A stretch of DNA of 64,000 nt from Pseudomonas sp. PICF141 (GTDB taxonomy: Bacteria; Pseudomonadota; Gammaproteobacteria; Pseudomonadales; Pseudomonadaceae): NCBI RefSeq assembly GCF_002286815.1, contig NZ_MUNM01000040.1:186001-250000 (forward strand), given 5' to 3'. Under the pieces are notes generated by a model, which did no database searches, had not been told where the DNA came from, and saw only the letters and a program-made list of their open reading frames with translations. This document shows, one piece after another, positions 16,242-24,370 of this stretch. Position numbers and translations under genes: made by a program. The first letter of the stretch is position 1; every line of letters starts with the position of its first letter.

Positions 16242-19033
16242 ACATGCAGATACACCGAAACACCCCAAATCTGGCGGTGTTCGACGCAAGGGGTTTACCG
16301 GCCAGACGAGTGGACTACCTGCGAGCCCAAGCAAGCGACGTCCCCCTGGCACAGATCACTCGCCAGGCACATGACGCTGCCGCGCGCATTGTCGCGCAGT
16401 GGGACCCTAGACTGATCGACAATAGTGTGGCCAATCTGCGCAGCGTCTACAGCCTGTCGGGAATACCGCTGGGCACCGACAATGTCGACGCCGGCTGGCG
16501 TGTGGAGCTCTATGGTGAGGCCGGGCAACCGCTGTATCGCTGGGATCAGCGCGGCAGCCAGCAGCAAACCGATTACGACCGGCAACTGCGCCCCATTGCA
16601 ATCCATGAGCAAGGTAACGGGCAAATTGCCTTGACCGTCGAGCGCCTCACCTATGGCGGCAGCTTGCCGGGTTTTGCCAGCCATAACCAATGTGGCCAAT
16701 TGGTGGAGCACCATGACCCAGCCGGGCGTTTGTCGATCGACGATTACAGTTTGGCCGGTGCTCCGCTCCACCAGACCCGCCGCTTTCTCAAGAGCCTTGA
16801 ACGGCCGGATTGGCCAGAGAGCGGAACCGGGCAAGAGAATCTCCTCGAACCCGCCCACTATGAAACCCTGTGGCGCTACAACGCCGTCGGCGACACGCTC
16901 GACGAGACGAACGCCAAAGGGCACACGCAACACATCGCTCAGGACATCGCCGGTCAACTCAAGACGGTGCATCTGCAATGGGCAGGCTCCGCCGACAAAC
17001 AACCTATCGTGCATAGTCTGCAGTACAACGCCAGCGGGCAAGTCGAAAGCCAAACCACCGGCAACGGCGTCATTAGCGCCGCAGTTTTCGACCCCGCGAA
17101 TGGAAACCTGAGTGAACTCAAAGCCAGTAAAGGCAGTACAACCTGCCAGCACCTGAGCTTTCGGTACGAGGCGATGAACAACGTGATCGCCATCACCGAC
17201 CACCTCCACGTCACTCGTTTTTTTGCCAACCAGCGTATTGATGGTTTGCGCGAGTTCACCTATGACACCCTCTCCCGGTTACGTAGCGCCACGGGCCTGG
17301 AGTCTATGGGCGCCAGTACTCAACCGCAGCTGCCCGGGCTGATTCCTCCAGGCGATCCCACCCTGCTGGGCAACTATAGCCAAAGTTACGAGTACGACCC
17401 CGGCGGCAACCTGACGAAGTTGACCCACACCAGCCCCACTCCCGGTCAGGGGCATACGTTGATCATGGGCATTGCACCATTGAGCAATCGGTGCCTGAGC
17501 TGGCGCAAGGGCCAATCCGCCCCGGAGTTGGGCATGAACTTTGACGACGATGGCAATCTGCTGACCTTGCAACCTGGAGATCAGCCACTGACATGGACGC
17601 TACGCAATCAGTTGCAAGGCGTGATTCAGGTCTGCCGCACAAACGCCGAAGATGATGTCGAGCGCTACGTCTATGATGCCCAAGGCAATCGGGTGCGCAA
17701 ATGGCAGAGTACCCAAGCCGCTTCAGTCACTCATGTGCGTGAAGTACGCTACCTGCCAGGACTGGAAATTCGTACTCTGGACGCCACCGAAGAACTGCAC
17801 GTCTGCACCCTGCAGGCCGGGCGCAGCAACGTGCGTGGCCTGCATTGGATCATGGGTAAACCCGCAGAAATCGAGCAGCGGCAATTGCGCTACAGCCTCG
17901 ACGATCATCTGGGTTCCTGCACCCTGGAGCTGGACAACAACGCCCGCCTCATCAGCCATGAAGGCTACTACCCCTTTGGCGGTACTGCTTGGTGGGCTGC
18001 CAATTCGCAAGTCCAGGCGGATTACAAAACCATTCGCTATTCAGGCAAGGAACGTGATGCCAGCGGGCTTTACCACTATGGCTTCCGGTATTACGCACCG
18101 TGGATAATGCGCTGGCTCAACCCGGACCCGGCGGGACCGGTGGACGGATTGAACCTGTATGCAATGGTGGGGAACAATCCGCTGGGGGTTGTGGATCGGC
18201 TGGGGCTTGTCATAACTGATGCTCAACAATATGTCCGCGACAGAACAACCTCCATCATAACGAGCAATGAACAATATAAATTTATACCTCCGGAAAAAAC
18301 ACCCAAGAAAAAGTTAGATGCATTGAGGAAGCTCCATGAGCAAGAGTATCCAGACTTCATCTATACCAAGTCGCAAAAGCAGAAGCTCGTGGCACATGCT
18401 GGCGGTGAATACTCGAATACCGACCCTGAACATACAGTCATTGCAAGTGATCACTTCAACATTCCTCACCCCTCTGGAATTTCTTCTGTCCCAGGCGTCG
18501 AACTTTTTAGCGACCATCAAGGGCACGACTTCAGAACATTCAAAATTAACGATCCTGGGAAGCTGAAAAATTATCTGACAGACAAATATTCGGCCTACTA
18601 CGACCAAAAGAACACCGCAGTAAAAGTTTACAAAGGTGTCTCTCAAGAGCCCGTGAACACTTCAGACGTACTCAAGGAACGTAGTGCTTCGGCACTTGCG
18701 CCAGAAGCCTGGAATGCTATCCTCGATCATATTCAGCAGAACAATTACCTGATCCCGGAATATGATGGTCTTCCTGGCGCTCACGCCGAGACCGTCCTCA
18801 GAAATACAGTTTCGCTTCTAAGACCCACTACACCTGTGGAACAGGAAGTGCTAAATATCTGGACATTTAAAATACAAGGCACCATAGCCACACAAGCATT
18901 TCCGGCCTGTACCAACTGCACAGGGATATTAAGAAGCGCTGCGGGCGACAGCCTGAACATTGATGTTCAAACAGGATACACCGACGAAAAACTACAAACA
19001 TGGAGACAATTAACCAGCGACCTTGCCGGATAA
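16238..19033 (+). CDS. TcC toxin (TccC type) with predicted deaminase C-terminus
   Basis: A 931-residue protein. Residues 1-657 are the Rhs-repeat core that completes the TcB-TcC shell; it ends with the self-cleaving aspartyl-protease motif D630-P-A-G-P-V-D636 and D653-R-L-G-L657, so release after Leu657 is expected. The last 274 residues are the cargo. They contain H849-A-E851 and P-A-C891-T-N-C894, the zinc-binding and catalytic residues of cytidine-deaminase-like folds, in the arrangement of YwqJ-like deaminase toxins. The cargo coding region is visibly more AT-rich than the core, as expected for swapped toxin tips. Start ATGA overlaps the TcB stop. The substrate (nucleic acid base or a protein amide) is unknown. 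A strong terminator follows. Confidence 0.9.
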   Translation: MNMQIHRNTPNLAVFDARGLPARRVDYLRAQASDVPLAQITRQAHDAAARIVAQWDPRLIDNSVANLRSVYSLSGIPLGTDNVDAGWRVELYGEAGQPLYRWDQRGSQQQTDYDRQLRPIAIHEQGNGQIALTVERLTYGGSLPGFASHNQCGQLVEHHDPAGRLSIDDYSLAGAPLHQTRRFLKSLERPDWPESGTGQENLLEPAHYETLWRYNAVGDTLDETNAKGHTQHIAQDIAGQLKTVHLQWAGSADKQPIVHSLQYNASGQVESQTTGNGVISAAVFDPANGNLSELKASKGSTTCQHLSFRYEAMNNVIAITDHLHVTRFFANQRIDGLREFTYDTLSRLRSATGLESMGASTQPQLPGLIPPGDPTLLGNYSQSYEYDPGGNLTKLTHTSPTPGQGHTLIMGIAPLSNRCLSWRKGQSAPELGMNFDDDGNLLTLQPGDQPLTWTLRNQLQGVIQVCRTNAEDDVERYVYDAQGNRVRKWQSTQAASVTHVREVRYLPGLEIRTLDATEELHVCTLQAGRSNVRGLHWIMGKPAEIEQRQLRYSLDDHLGSCTLELDNNARLISHEGYYPFGGTAWWAANSQVQADYKTIRYSGKERDASGLYHYGFRYYAPWIMRWLNPDPAGPVDGLNLYAMVGNNPLGVVDRLGLVITDAQQYVRDRTTSIITSNEQYKFIPPEKTPKKKLDALRKLHEQEYPDFIYTKSQKQKLVAHAGGEYSNTDPEHTVIASDHFNIPHPSGISSVPGVELFSDHQGHDFRTFKINDPGKLKNYLTDKYSAYYDQKNTAVKVYKGVSQEPVNTSDVLKERSASALAPEAWNAILDHIQQNNYLIPEYDGLPGAHAETVLRNTVSLLRPTTPVEQEVLNIWTFKIQGTIATQAFPACTNCTGILRSAAGDSLNIDVQTGYTDEKLQTWRQLTSDLAG

Positions 19034-19069
19034 ACAAATCCATACCCAGGCAAGCCTTTATATAAAGAC

Positions 19070-19113
19070 AGCGAACGGTCATGACTGTACACGTCATGAC
19101 CGTTCGCTTTTTT
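19070..19113. terminator. Long-stem terminator between tcC and the NEL gene
   Basis: AGCGAACGGTCATGAC and its exact inverse (16-bp stem, 7-base loop) are followed by TTTTTT on the plus strand. The convergent NEL gene ends 70 bases further on. No T-run is seen on the minus side, so it mainly serves the TcB-TcC operon. Confidence 0.92.
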
Positions 19114-19181
19114 CAGACTGATCCGTTACACGCACCGATTAAGCAAGCGTTGATCTCAGCCTTACTTGCCGCCCTTGGGAC

Positions 19182-22100
19182 TTACAGCCACTTGATCATG
19201 GTTTCGCGTGTCAGCCTTCGGAGCAACGCTTTGCGCGCATCCGCCAGCTCAGTCATTTCCTGCTCATACTCCTGCTGCGAGATCGAACCGGCCAATTGCT
19301 GTTCAAGCAACGCTTCGGACTTTTCGTTATACAGCGCCGAATTCTGCTTGAAATCACGTGGATAACGGCCTTTAAGGTACTTGCGCCAGAAGCTCTGATC
19401 GATGATCCGGTTGACCAGCCCGTCCCCGGCTTCCAGCGCCAGAACCGACTGGTACGCCTGATCTATCGCCGCGTCATCGACTTCGGCCATTTCCCGAAAC
19501 AGCATGCCCTGTGATTGCCAGGGTAACTCGAGCCTTTGCGCCAAGCCGGTCTGAAATGCCAGGTAAACCTCCACTTCATCTATGGTCCCAGTGACCTCGC
19601 CATCCTCATCGAGTGCCTGAAAACTTTCCCCAGCCTGCAACCTGCGCTGGATTGTGGCGCGGGCAATTTCGTTGACCTGATCCAGCCTGGACTTGCCCTT
19701 GGCCAAAGTGAGCAGTCCGGCCTCGATCTCGTCGGGAGTGGATGCCCGATAAGCCTCATGAACCAGCACTTTGCTGCCCATTTCATTGAAAATCTGCGCG
19801 CCCGCGTCCGCACAGGAATCGGGATTGATCGCCATGCGAAACAATGCTTCACGCAGTGGCGTACTTTCGGACGCAGCGTCAAGTGTTCGCCATACTCGAT
19901 CAGCGAGCCCCGGGCGACGAGCTTCATCGACGTAGTCAGCTGATTCAGTGAGCTGCTCCAGTACCTCGAAGAAGCCTTGGGCCTCGGGTTCTTTTTCAAG
20001 TTCGTCCCACGTCTTTTGCCTGACCGTACGCTGTTGCCCGACAACACCTTCAAGCCAATATTCGCTGGTTTCCTCACCCTTAGGAGGATAGCTGCGAGCC
20101 GGGTCGTAGCCCACCGAGCGCATATAGTCCTGAAATTGCCTACGATTTTCGTCGGCGAGTTCGTTGCGGCTCAAGCGGGTCCGGGCAATCAGCCGTGCCT
20201 GCTCCGAACCGGGTGTGACTTGAGGTATCCGGTTGATCGGGTTGTCTTCCAGGTTCAGCTCGAAGGATCGCGGCCGCGTCAGCGCGAACAAACCTGGCGG
20301 CCAGTCGCTGACACCGGTCTGTTGCAAGTCCAGCATGCCAAGTTCGGGCATCCGACTGACGTCCGGGAGCAACGTCAAAGCCGGGTTATTGCTCAGTCGC
20401 AAGGTTTCCAGGCGGGTCAAGCCTCCCACATCAGCCGTGCTTTCCGGCGTCAGCCTCAGCTGGTTGTTCGACAGGTCCAGCACCTGAAGCCTCGACAAGT
20501 GCTCGCGCAGTCGGGGAGGTCTGATCAACAGGTTATGACTTAGATCCAGCACCTTCAGGTTGGGAAAGTGCTGCAAAAAACCGCTGATATCGGTGTGCAG
20601 CGCGACATGCCGAAATTGCAACGAAGTGACGTGACCGAAGTCGGCGTTCAGCGCCGGCAGATCCTCCAAAAAATCGCCTGTCCAATGGAAATTCAAATCC
20701 AGTGCGTAACCTTCGGGCAAGGCTTGCCCCCCGGCCTGCCAGCACTGCTTGATGGCCTTGGCAAATCGGCCCTTGTGATAACGCTGATCCATCGGCATGA
20801 CGTCGCCTCTCTCGATCGCCGCCCAGTCATCCAGACGCTTGCTTAAGCCTTCGAATTCCAGTTCACGCCCCCTGATAGAAGCCAGTGCCTGGGCCTCGGA
20901 TGCGAATGACTGCATGAACTCGGCAAACCCGTGCGTCGTGGTGCCCGGGTAGAGTACCTTGAAGCGCTCCGATGGACCGGGCGTCCCACTCTGCTCGATC
21001 GCCATCGCTTCATAGCCTTGCATCCCGCCCCGCAAACGCATGACCGCCGGATCATAGGCAGGCTTGCGGATCGGATGTTCCAGCACAACATTGCGAAAGG
21101 CGTCGCGGCTCAACGGCGCCAATTGGACAGCCTTTTTCAACTGCCTCCCTTGACCGATTTCATGACCCAGCGCCCTGCGCTCGGAGTCAGGCAGAGCCTG
21201 CAGTATCGAGGTGTAAATATCATCGACGCCATGCAGGGAATTGCCTTCGTCGTCATAGGACTGAAAACCCCCTTCATCGGTTAACACCAGCACTTTGCGA
21301 ACAAGCGCCTCAACAGGGCCAATGCTGTCGAGCAATGGCCCGCCGAACGAAATGCCGCGCATTTCGATACGAACATCGCCCGTCCAGCCCGTCAGTGTCT
21401 CCAGGCTATGTAACGTCAGGCGCGCGGTGTCGAGGTTTTCGCTCGACTCAAGGTATAGCCCTTCATAAGCCCGGGCCACACGTATCTCGAGCCTGGCGGC
21501 GCGGGCTGCCTGCCGCAGCCGCAACGGCACATGCCCATCGTCGCTCAACTGCTGGAGTTCCGCCGGGCTGGCGTTGACTAGCAACTCTTCCATCACAGTA
21601 CGTGGCAATTGCGCAAAATCATCGCCCAACAACTGAACGTAGGGGCTGACGTTCACCTCGGCAAGACCTTCACCGAACGCGTAACGAGCCTCGACCCGTT
21701 CGGCTTTTTTTGTCTCTGCCAGCCGGGCCACCAGGGCGCGTAATCGGCTAGCACGCACTTCAAGGGCGATAGGCCCGGCGCCAAACTCTTCGTGAAGCAG
21801 GACTTTGATCTCCTGTTCTTCGAGGATTGTCAGCAGCGTTTTTGCCAGATCGTCGTGGCCGGGTCGACCTTCATGAATCTGCAGCAACGAGCCGCTCGGT
21901 TCAGGCTCATATTGCCAATGCACCTTGCCCTGGCTGTCCAGCAATTGCACCGCTCTGGCCCTCGGCCAATCACCATGGCGCGTCAACAGTTCCAGCTGGG
22001 TTCGCAAGTCAGCCTTGCCATAAACCCTGGGATCATGGCTGCTCATCCGCTTGATAAAAATCTGCACATCCTGCTCGGCCCTGAAGCGCTTGATAGTCTC

Positions 22101-24119
22101 GACCAGAATTGCCGGAGGGCGCTCATGCTCGACATGCAGCTTGCGCAATACGTCTTCTTCTATACCGCTGACAACACGGATCTGCTCCAGGGTTTGGTCG
22201 GTAAATGTTTCGACGCTGTGCCCCAGGCGCCGCATCAACGTTGCGCCCTGCCATGCCAGAGGACGTTCGGCTTCGTGGCTCCAGGCGCCGAGACCGTTAT
22301 GGGCAAGCCTCGGCGCATACGCATCAGCTCGGGTGGGATGTTGGATACGATACCGGTCCAGGCCTGGCTCCTGCCTGACCACAAAGTGTTTGCCATCCAG
22401 CGCCAGCACATCCTGCCCTTGATGCTTATAAAGACCGTTGGCCTCAGGGCGGGCGTTTTCCCCGAGGATCCGTGGCTGTTCGTATCGCGCAAGATCAGGG
22501 TGCCACAAACGCGACTGACCATTGCCCGTTTCGACGACTTTCAGTCCCTCGACAAACAGTGATGGTTTGTGGGGCAATAGCGCACCCGCCACTGCCCCCC
22601 CTTCCGCGAATATCCCCAACTGGACAATGCTTTCTGCCACCCCGATCAAATGCCCTGCGGCCTCGATCCGTTGCCCCTCTGACCATTCAACGATTCCTTC
22701 GAACGTTTCATCGAGCAACTGGAATGCGGTATAGGCCAGCATCGCTTCACCGAGCAACGGAACGAAGGGTGTCGCCACAAAAGCCGCCACCTCAAGCACA
22801 GCAGCGGCGACTTTCTGCAAGCTGTCCCAGCGCGCCCAACGCGATTTCAGATCTTCATCATCGGTGGACACTGCAATTGCCCGAGCATCATTAAGGATTT
22901 TGTTCAGTTTCTGCTGGAAGTCATGGCTCCAGAAATCAACGCTGATTCGCGTACACACCATCCTCAGGTTGGGGTTTTCGAGCGGCTCTTCCCGCCACGG
23001 CGGGATTTGATCAAGTGCGGTTTGCGTATGCCACCGGACACTCGACAGCATCTGGTTCAAGTGCGCGAAAAAAGTGCCCCGCTGCTGCTGAGGCACGAAC
23101 CGGCTGAAAAAGCGCTGATACTCGGGAACACGCAGCTGACAGGTAAGTTCGGCAACGAATTGCGCCGTGGAAGGGTACTGTTTGACTGGATGTTCGGGGT
23201 CGTGGGGGACGTAGACAATGACCTGTTCGGTATGGCGACTGAGTTCGAGATCTGCTGCAATCAGAACAATGCCGGTCAGTTCGGCATCCATCATCGCCAA
23301 CTCGTAGCAGTGCATCCGCTTGCCATGCAGCGTAGGGACGGGCTTGCCCTCGATCAGGCTCAGAAGCAACTGATGAGTGGGATGATCGATATCCTTCTTC
23401 ATCAGTGCCAGAACACTGGCAGCGTGTAATGCCGCCTTATCGCTGGCTTGGATTCGAGCCTGCAATACCGCCCTCGCCACTGGATTGGCAAACCCCATGA
23501 ATTCCTTTAGATAAGCCTGGTATTGCGCGCCTATATCCAGTTCACGGCATAACGCGGCAAAGGCCTCGATAGAAAGTTGATGTTTGATCGGCAAAATATC
23601 GAATTGCCCAGAGGGAGAAGGCCGGGTAATGAAGGCGCTGGCCGCATCAAAATAACCCGCCCGGGTTTCGATGATTTCAAAGTTATGCAACGCCGCCTCA
23701 AGTAATGACAAGGTTCGAACATCGAATCCGCCCACCTGCCCCTTGGGACAGTAGAGCCGCAAGTACGTCGTATGAACATCGAGGACGATGTTGTACTGGT
23801 TTTTCAGCGCCTCAGATAATAAAGACCGTGCAAACACGTCGACTTCCTGAAGCCTGCCCAGGGTTTTATCCCTGTCGTTCTGTACTTCCCAACTCCTGTC
23901 GTGGGCCAACTTCATCTCTCGACGCAGTGCCGCCGGTGCCGATATATACCAGGATGGAGAAGGCCCGGCAGCCCTCTTCAAAGCGGTGCGATTTTCAGAT
24001 GAAGTGGTCAACAACCAATGGGGAACGGTCTTGGCGATGAAATGGCTTGGCATACTATGGCCGACAGTTTCAGCCAATGAAGCGTCTGTAAAATTATCGA
24101 GCGTTCGAACATTTAACAC
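19182..24119 (-). CDS. LRR protein with C-terminal NEL E3 ubiquitin ligase domain
   Basis: Up to 1645 residues. The long N-terminal part (1-1150) resembles the dermonecrotic-toxin-like domain found in large Pseudomonas LRR effectors, with a hydrophobic patch near residues 435-510. Leucine-rich repeats occupy about 1160-1300 (L-K-V-L-D-L-S-H-N, L-Q-V-L-D-L-S-N-N, L-E-T-L-R-L-S-N-N). The rest is a NEL domain, the bacterial E3 ligase of IpaH/SspH proteins, with its catalytic C-x-D motif at Cys1436-Ala-Asp (N-P-D-S-C-A-D). Such proteins transfer ubiquitin inside eukaryotic cells. No type III signal can be proven from sequence. The frame starts at GTG 24119; ATG 24053 is an alternative, and neither has a strong ribosome binding site. 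It converges on tcC and diverges from the second tcC. Confidence 0.85.
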   Translation of the reverse strand: MLNVRTLDNFTDASLAETVGHSMPSHFIAKTVPHWLLTTSSENRTALKRAAGPSPSWYISAPAALRREMKLAHDRSWEVQNDRDKTLGRLQEVDVFARSLLSEALKNQYNIVLDVHTTYLRLYCPKGQVGGFDVRTLSLLEAALHNFEIIETRAGYFDAASAFITRPSPSGQFDILPIKHQLSIEAFAALCRELDIGAQYQAYLKEFMGFANPVARAVLQARIQASDKAALHAASVLALMKKDIDHPTHQLLLSLIEGKPVPTLHGKRMHCYELAMMDAELTGIVLIAADLELSRHTEQVIVYVPHDPEHPVKQYPSTAQFVAELTCQLRVPEYQRFFSRFVPQQQRGTFFAHLNQMLSSVRWHTQTALDQIPPWREEPLENPNLRMVCTRISVDFWSHDFQQKLNKILNDARAIAVSTDDEDLKSRWARWDSLQKVAAAVLEVAAFVATPFVPLLGEAMLAYTAFQLLDETFEGIVEWSEGQRIEAAGHLIGVAESIVQLGIFAEGGAVAGALLPHKPSLFVEGLKVVETGNGQSRLWHPDLARYEQPRILGENARPEANGLYKHQGQDVLALDGKHFVVRQEPGLDRYRIQHPTRADAYAPRLAHNGLGAWSHEAERPLAWQGATLMRRLGHSVETFTDQTLEQIRVVSGIEEDVLRKLHVEHERPPAILVETIKRFRAEQDVQIFIKRMSSHDPRVYGKADLRTQLELLTRHGDWPRARAVQLLDSQGKVHWQYEPEPSGSLLQIHEGRPGHDDLAKTLLTILEEQEIKVLLHEEFGAGPIALEVRASRLRALVARLAETKKAERVEARYAFGEGLAEVNVSPYVQLLGDDFAQLPRTVMEELLVNASPAELQQLSDDGHVPLRLRQAARAARLEIRVARAYEGLYLESSENLDTARLTLHSLETLTGWTGDVRIEMRGISFGGPLLDSIGPVEALVRKVLVLTDEGGFQSYDDEGNSLHGVDDIYTSILQALPDSERRALGHEIGQGRQLKKAVQLAPLSRDAFRNVVLEHPIRKPAYDPAVMRLRGGMQGYEAMAIEQSGTPGPSERFKVLYPGTTTHGFAEFMQSFASEAQALASIRGRELEFEGLSKRLDDWAAIERGDVMPMDQRYHKGRFAKAIKQCWQAGGQALPEGYALDLNFHWTGDFLEDLPALNADFGHVTSLQFRHVALHTDISGFLQHFPNLKVLDLSHNLLIRPPRLREHLSRLQVLDLSNNQLRLTPESTADVGGLTRLETLRLSNNPALTLLPDVSRMPELGMLDLQQTGVSDWPPGLFALTRPRSFELNLEDNPINRIPQVTPGSEQARLIARTRLSRNELADENRRQFQDYMRSVGYDPARSYPPKGEETSEYWLEGVVGQQRTVRQKTWDELEKEPEAQGFFEVLEQLTESADYVDEARRPGLADRVWRTLDAASESTPLREALFRMAINPDSCADAGAQIFNEMGSKVLVHEAYRASTPDEIEAGLLTLAKGKSRLDQVNEIARATIQRRLQAGESFQALDEDGEVTGTIDEVEVYLAFQTGLAQRLELPWQSQGMLFREMAEVDDAAIDQAYQSVLALEAGDGLVNRIIDQSFWRKYLKGRYPRDFKQNSALYNEKSEALLEQQLAGSISQQEYEQEMTELADARKALLRRLTRETMIKWL

Positions 24120-24250
24120 GTGTACTTTTCATCCATGAATTATTGAATGTCCGAGCCTACCCAACATTCTGCCTTTCACTCCTCCTTATTTATTTCAAGA
24201 CATTAATCCCGCAACGGTCACACCATCGACCCAACCATAGTCTTTTTTAC

Positions 24251-24270
24251 ACCTGTCATATCTGACAGGT
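24251..24270. promoter_or_regulatory. Second lux-box-like palindrome, between NEL gene and second tcC
   Basis: ACCTGTCATATCTGACAGGT differs by one base from the perfect palindrome at 11538-11557. It ends 100 bases before the second tcC and 131 bases before the NEL start, in the 251-bp divergent gap, so one site could control both genes. Confidence 0.72.
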
Positions 24271-24370
24271 TACGTCCCCGAGTCGATTTGCTACTGTCGA
24301 TAACAGGTCGCACAGCAATAATGCGTGCTGCGCTGCAGGTACCGTCGTCTCAGTACCGGATGGGTATCCA

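Noticed and set aside
18206..19033. An immunity gene for the deaminase tip
   Set aside because: The space between tcC and the convergent NEL gene is 148 bases and filled by a terminator; Tc tips act on eukaryotes and usually have no immunity partner.
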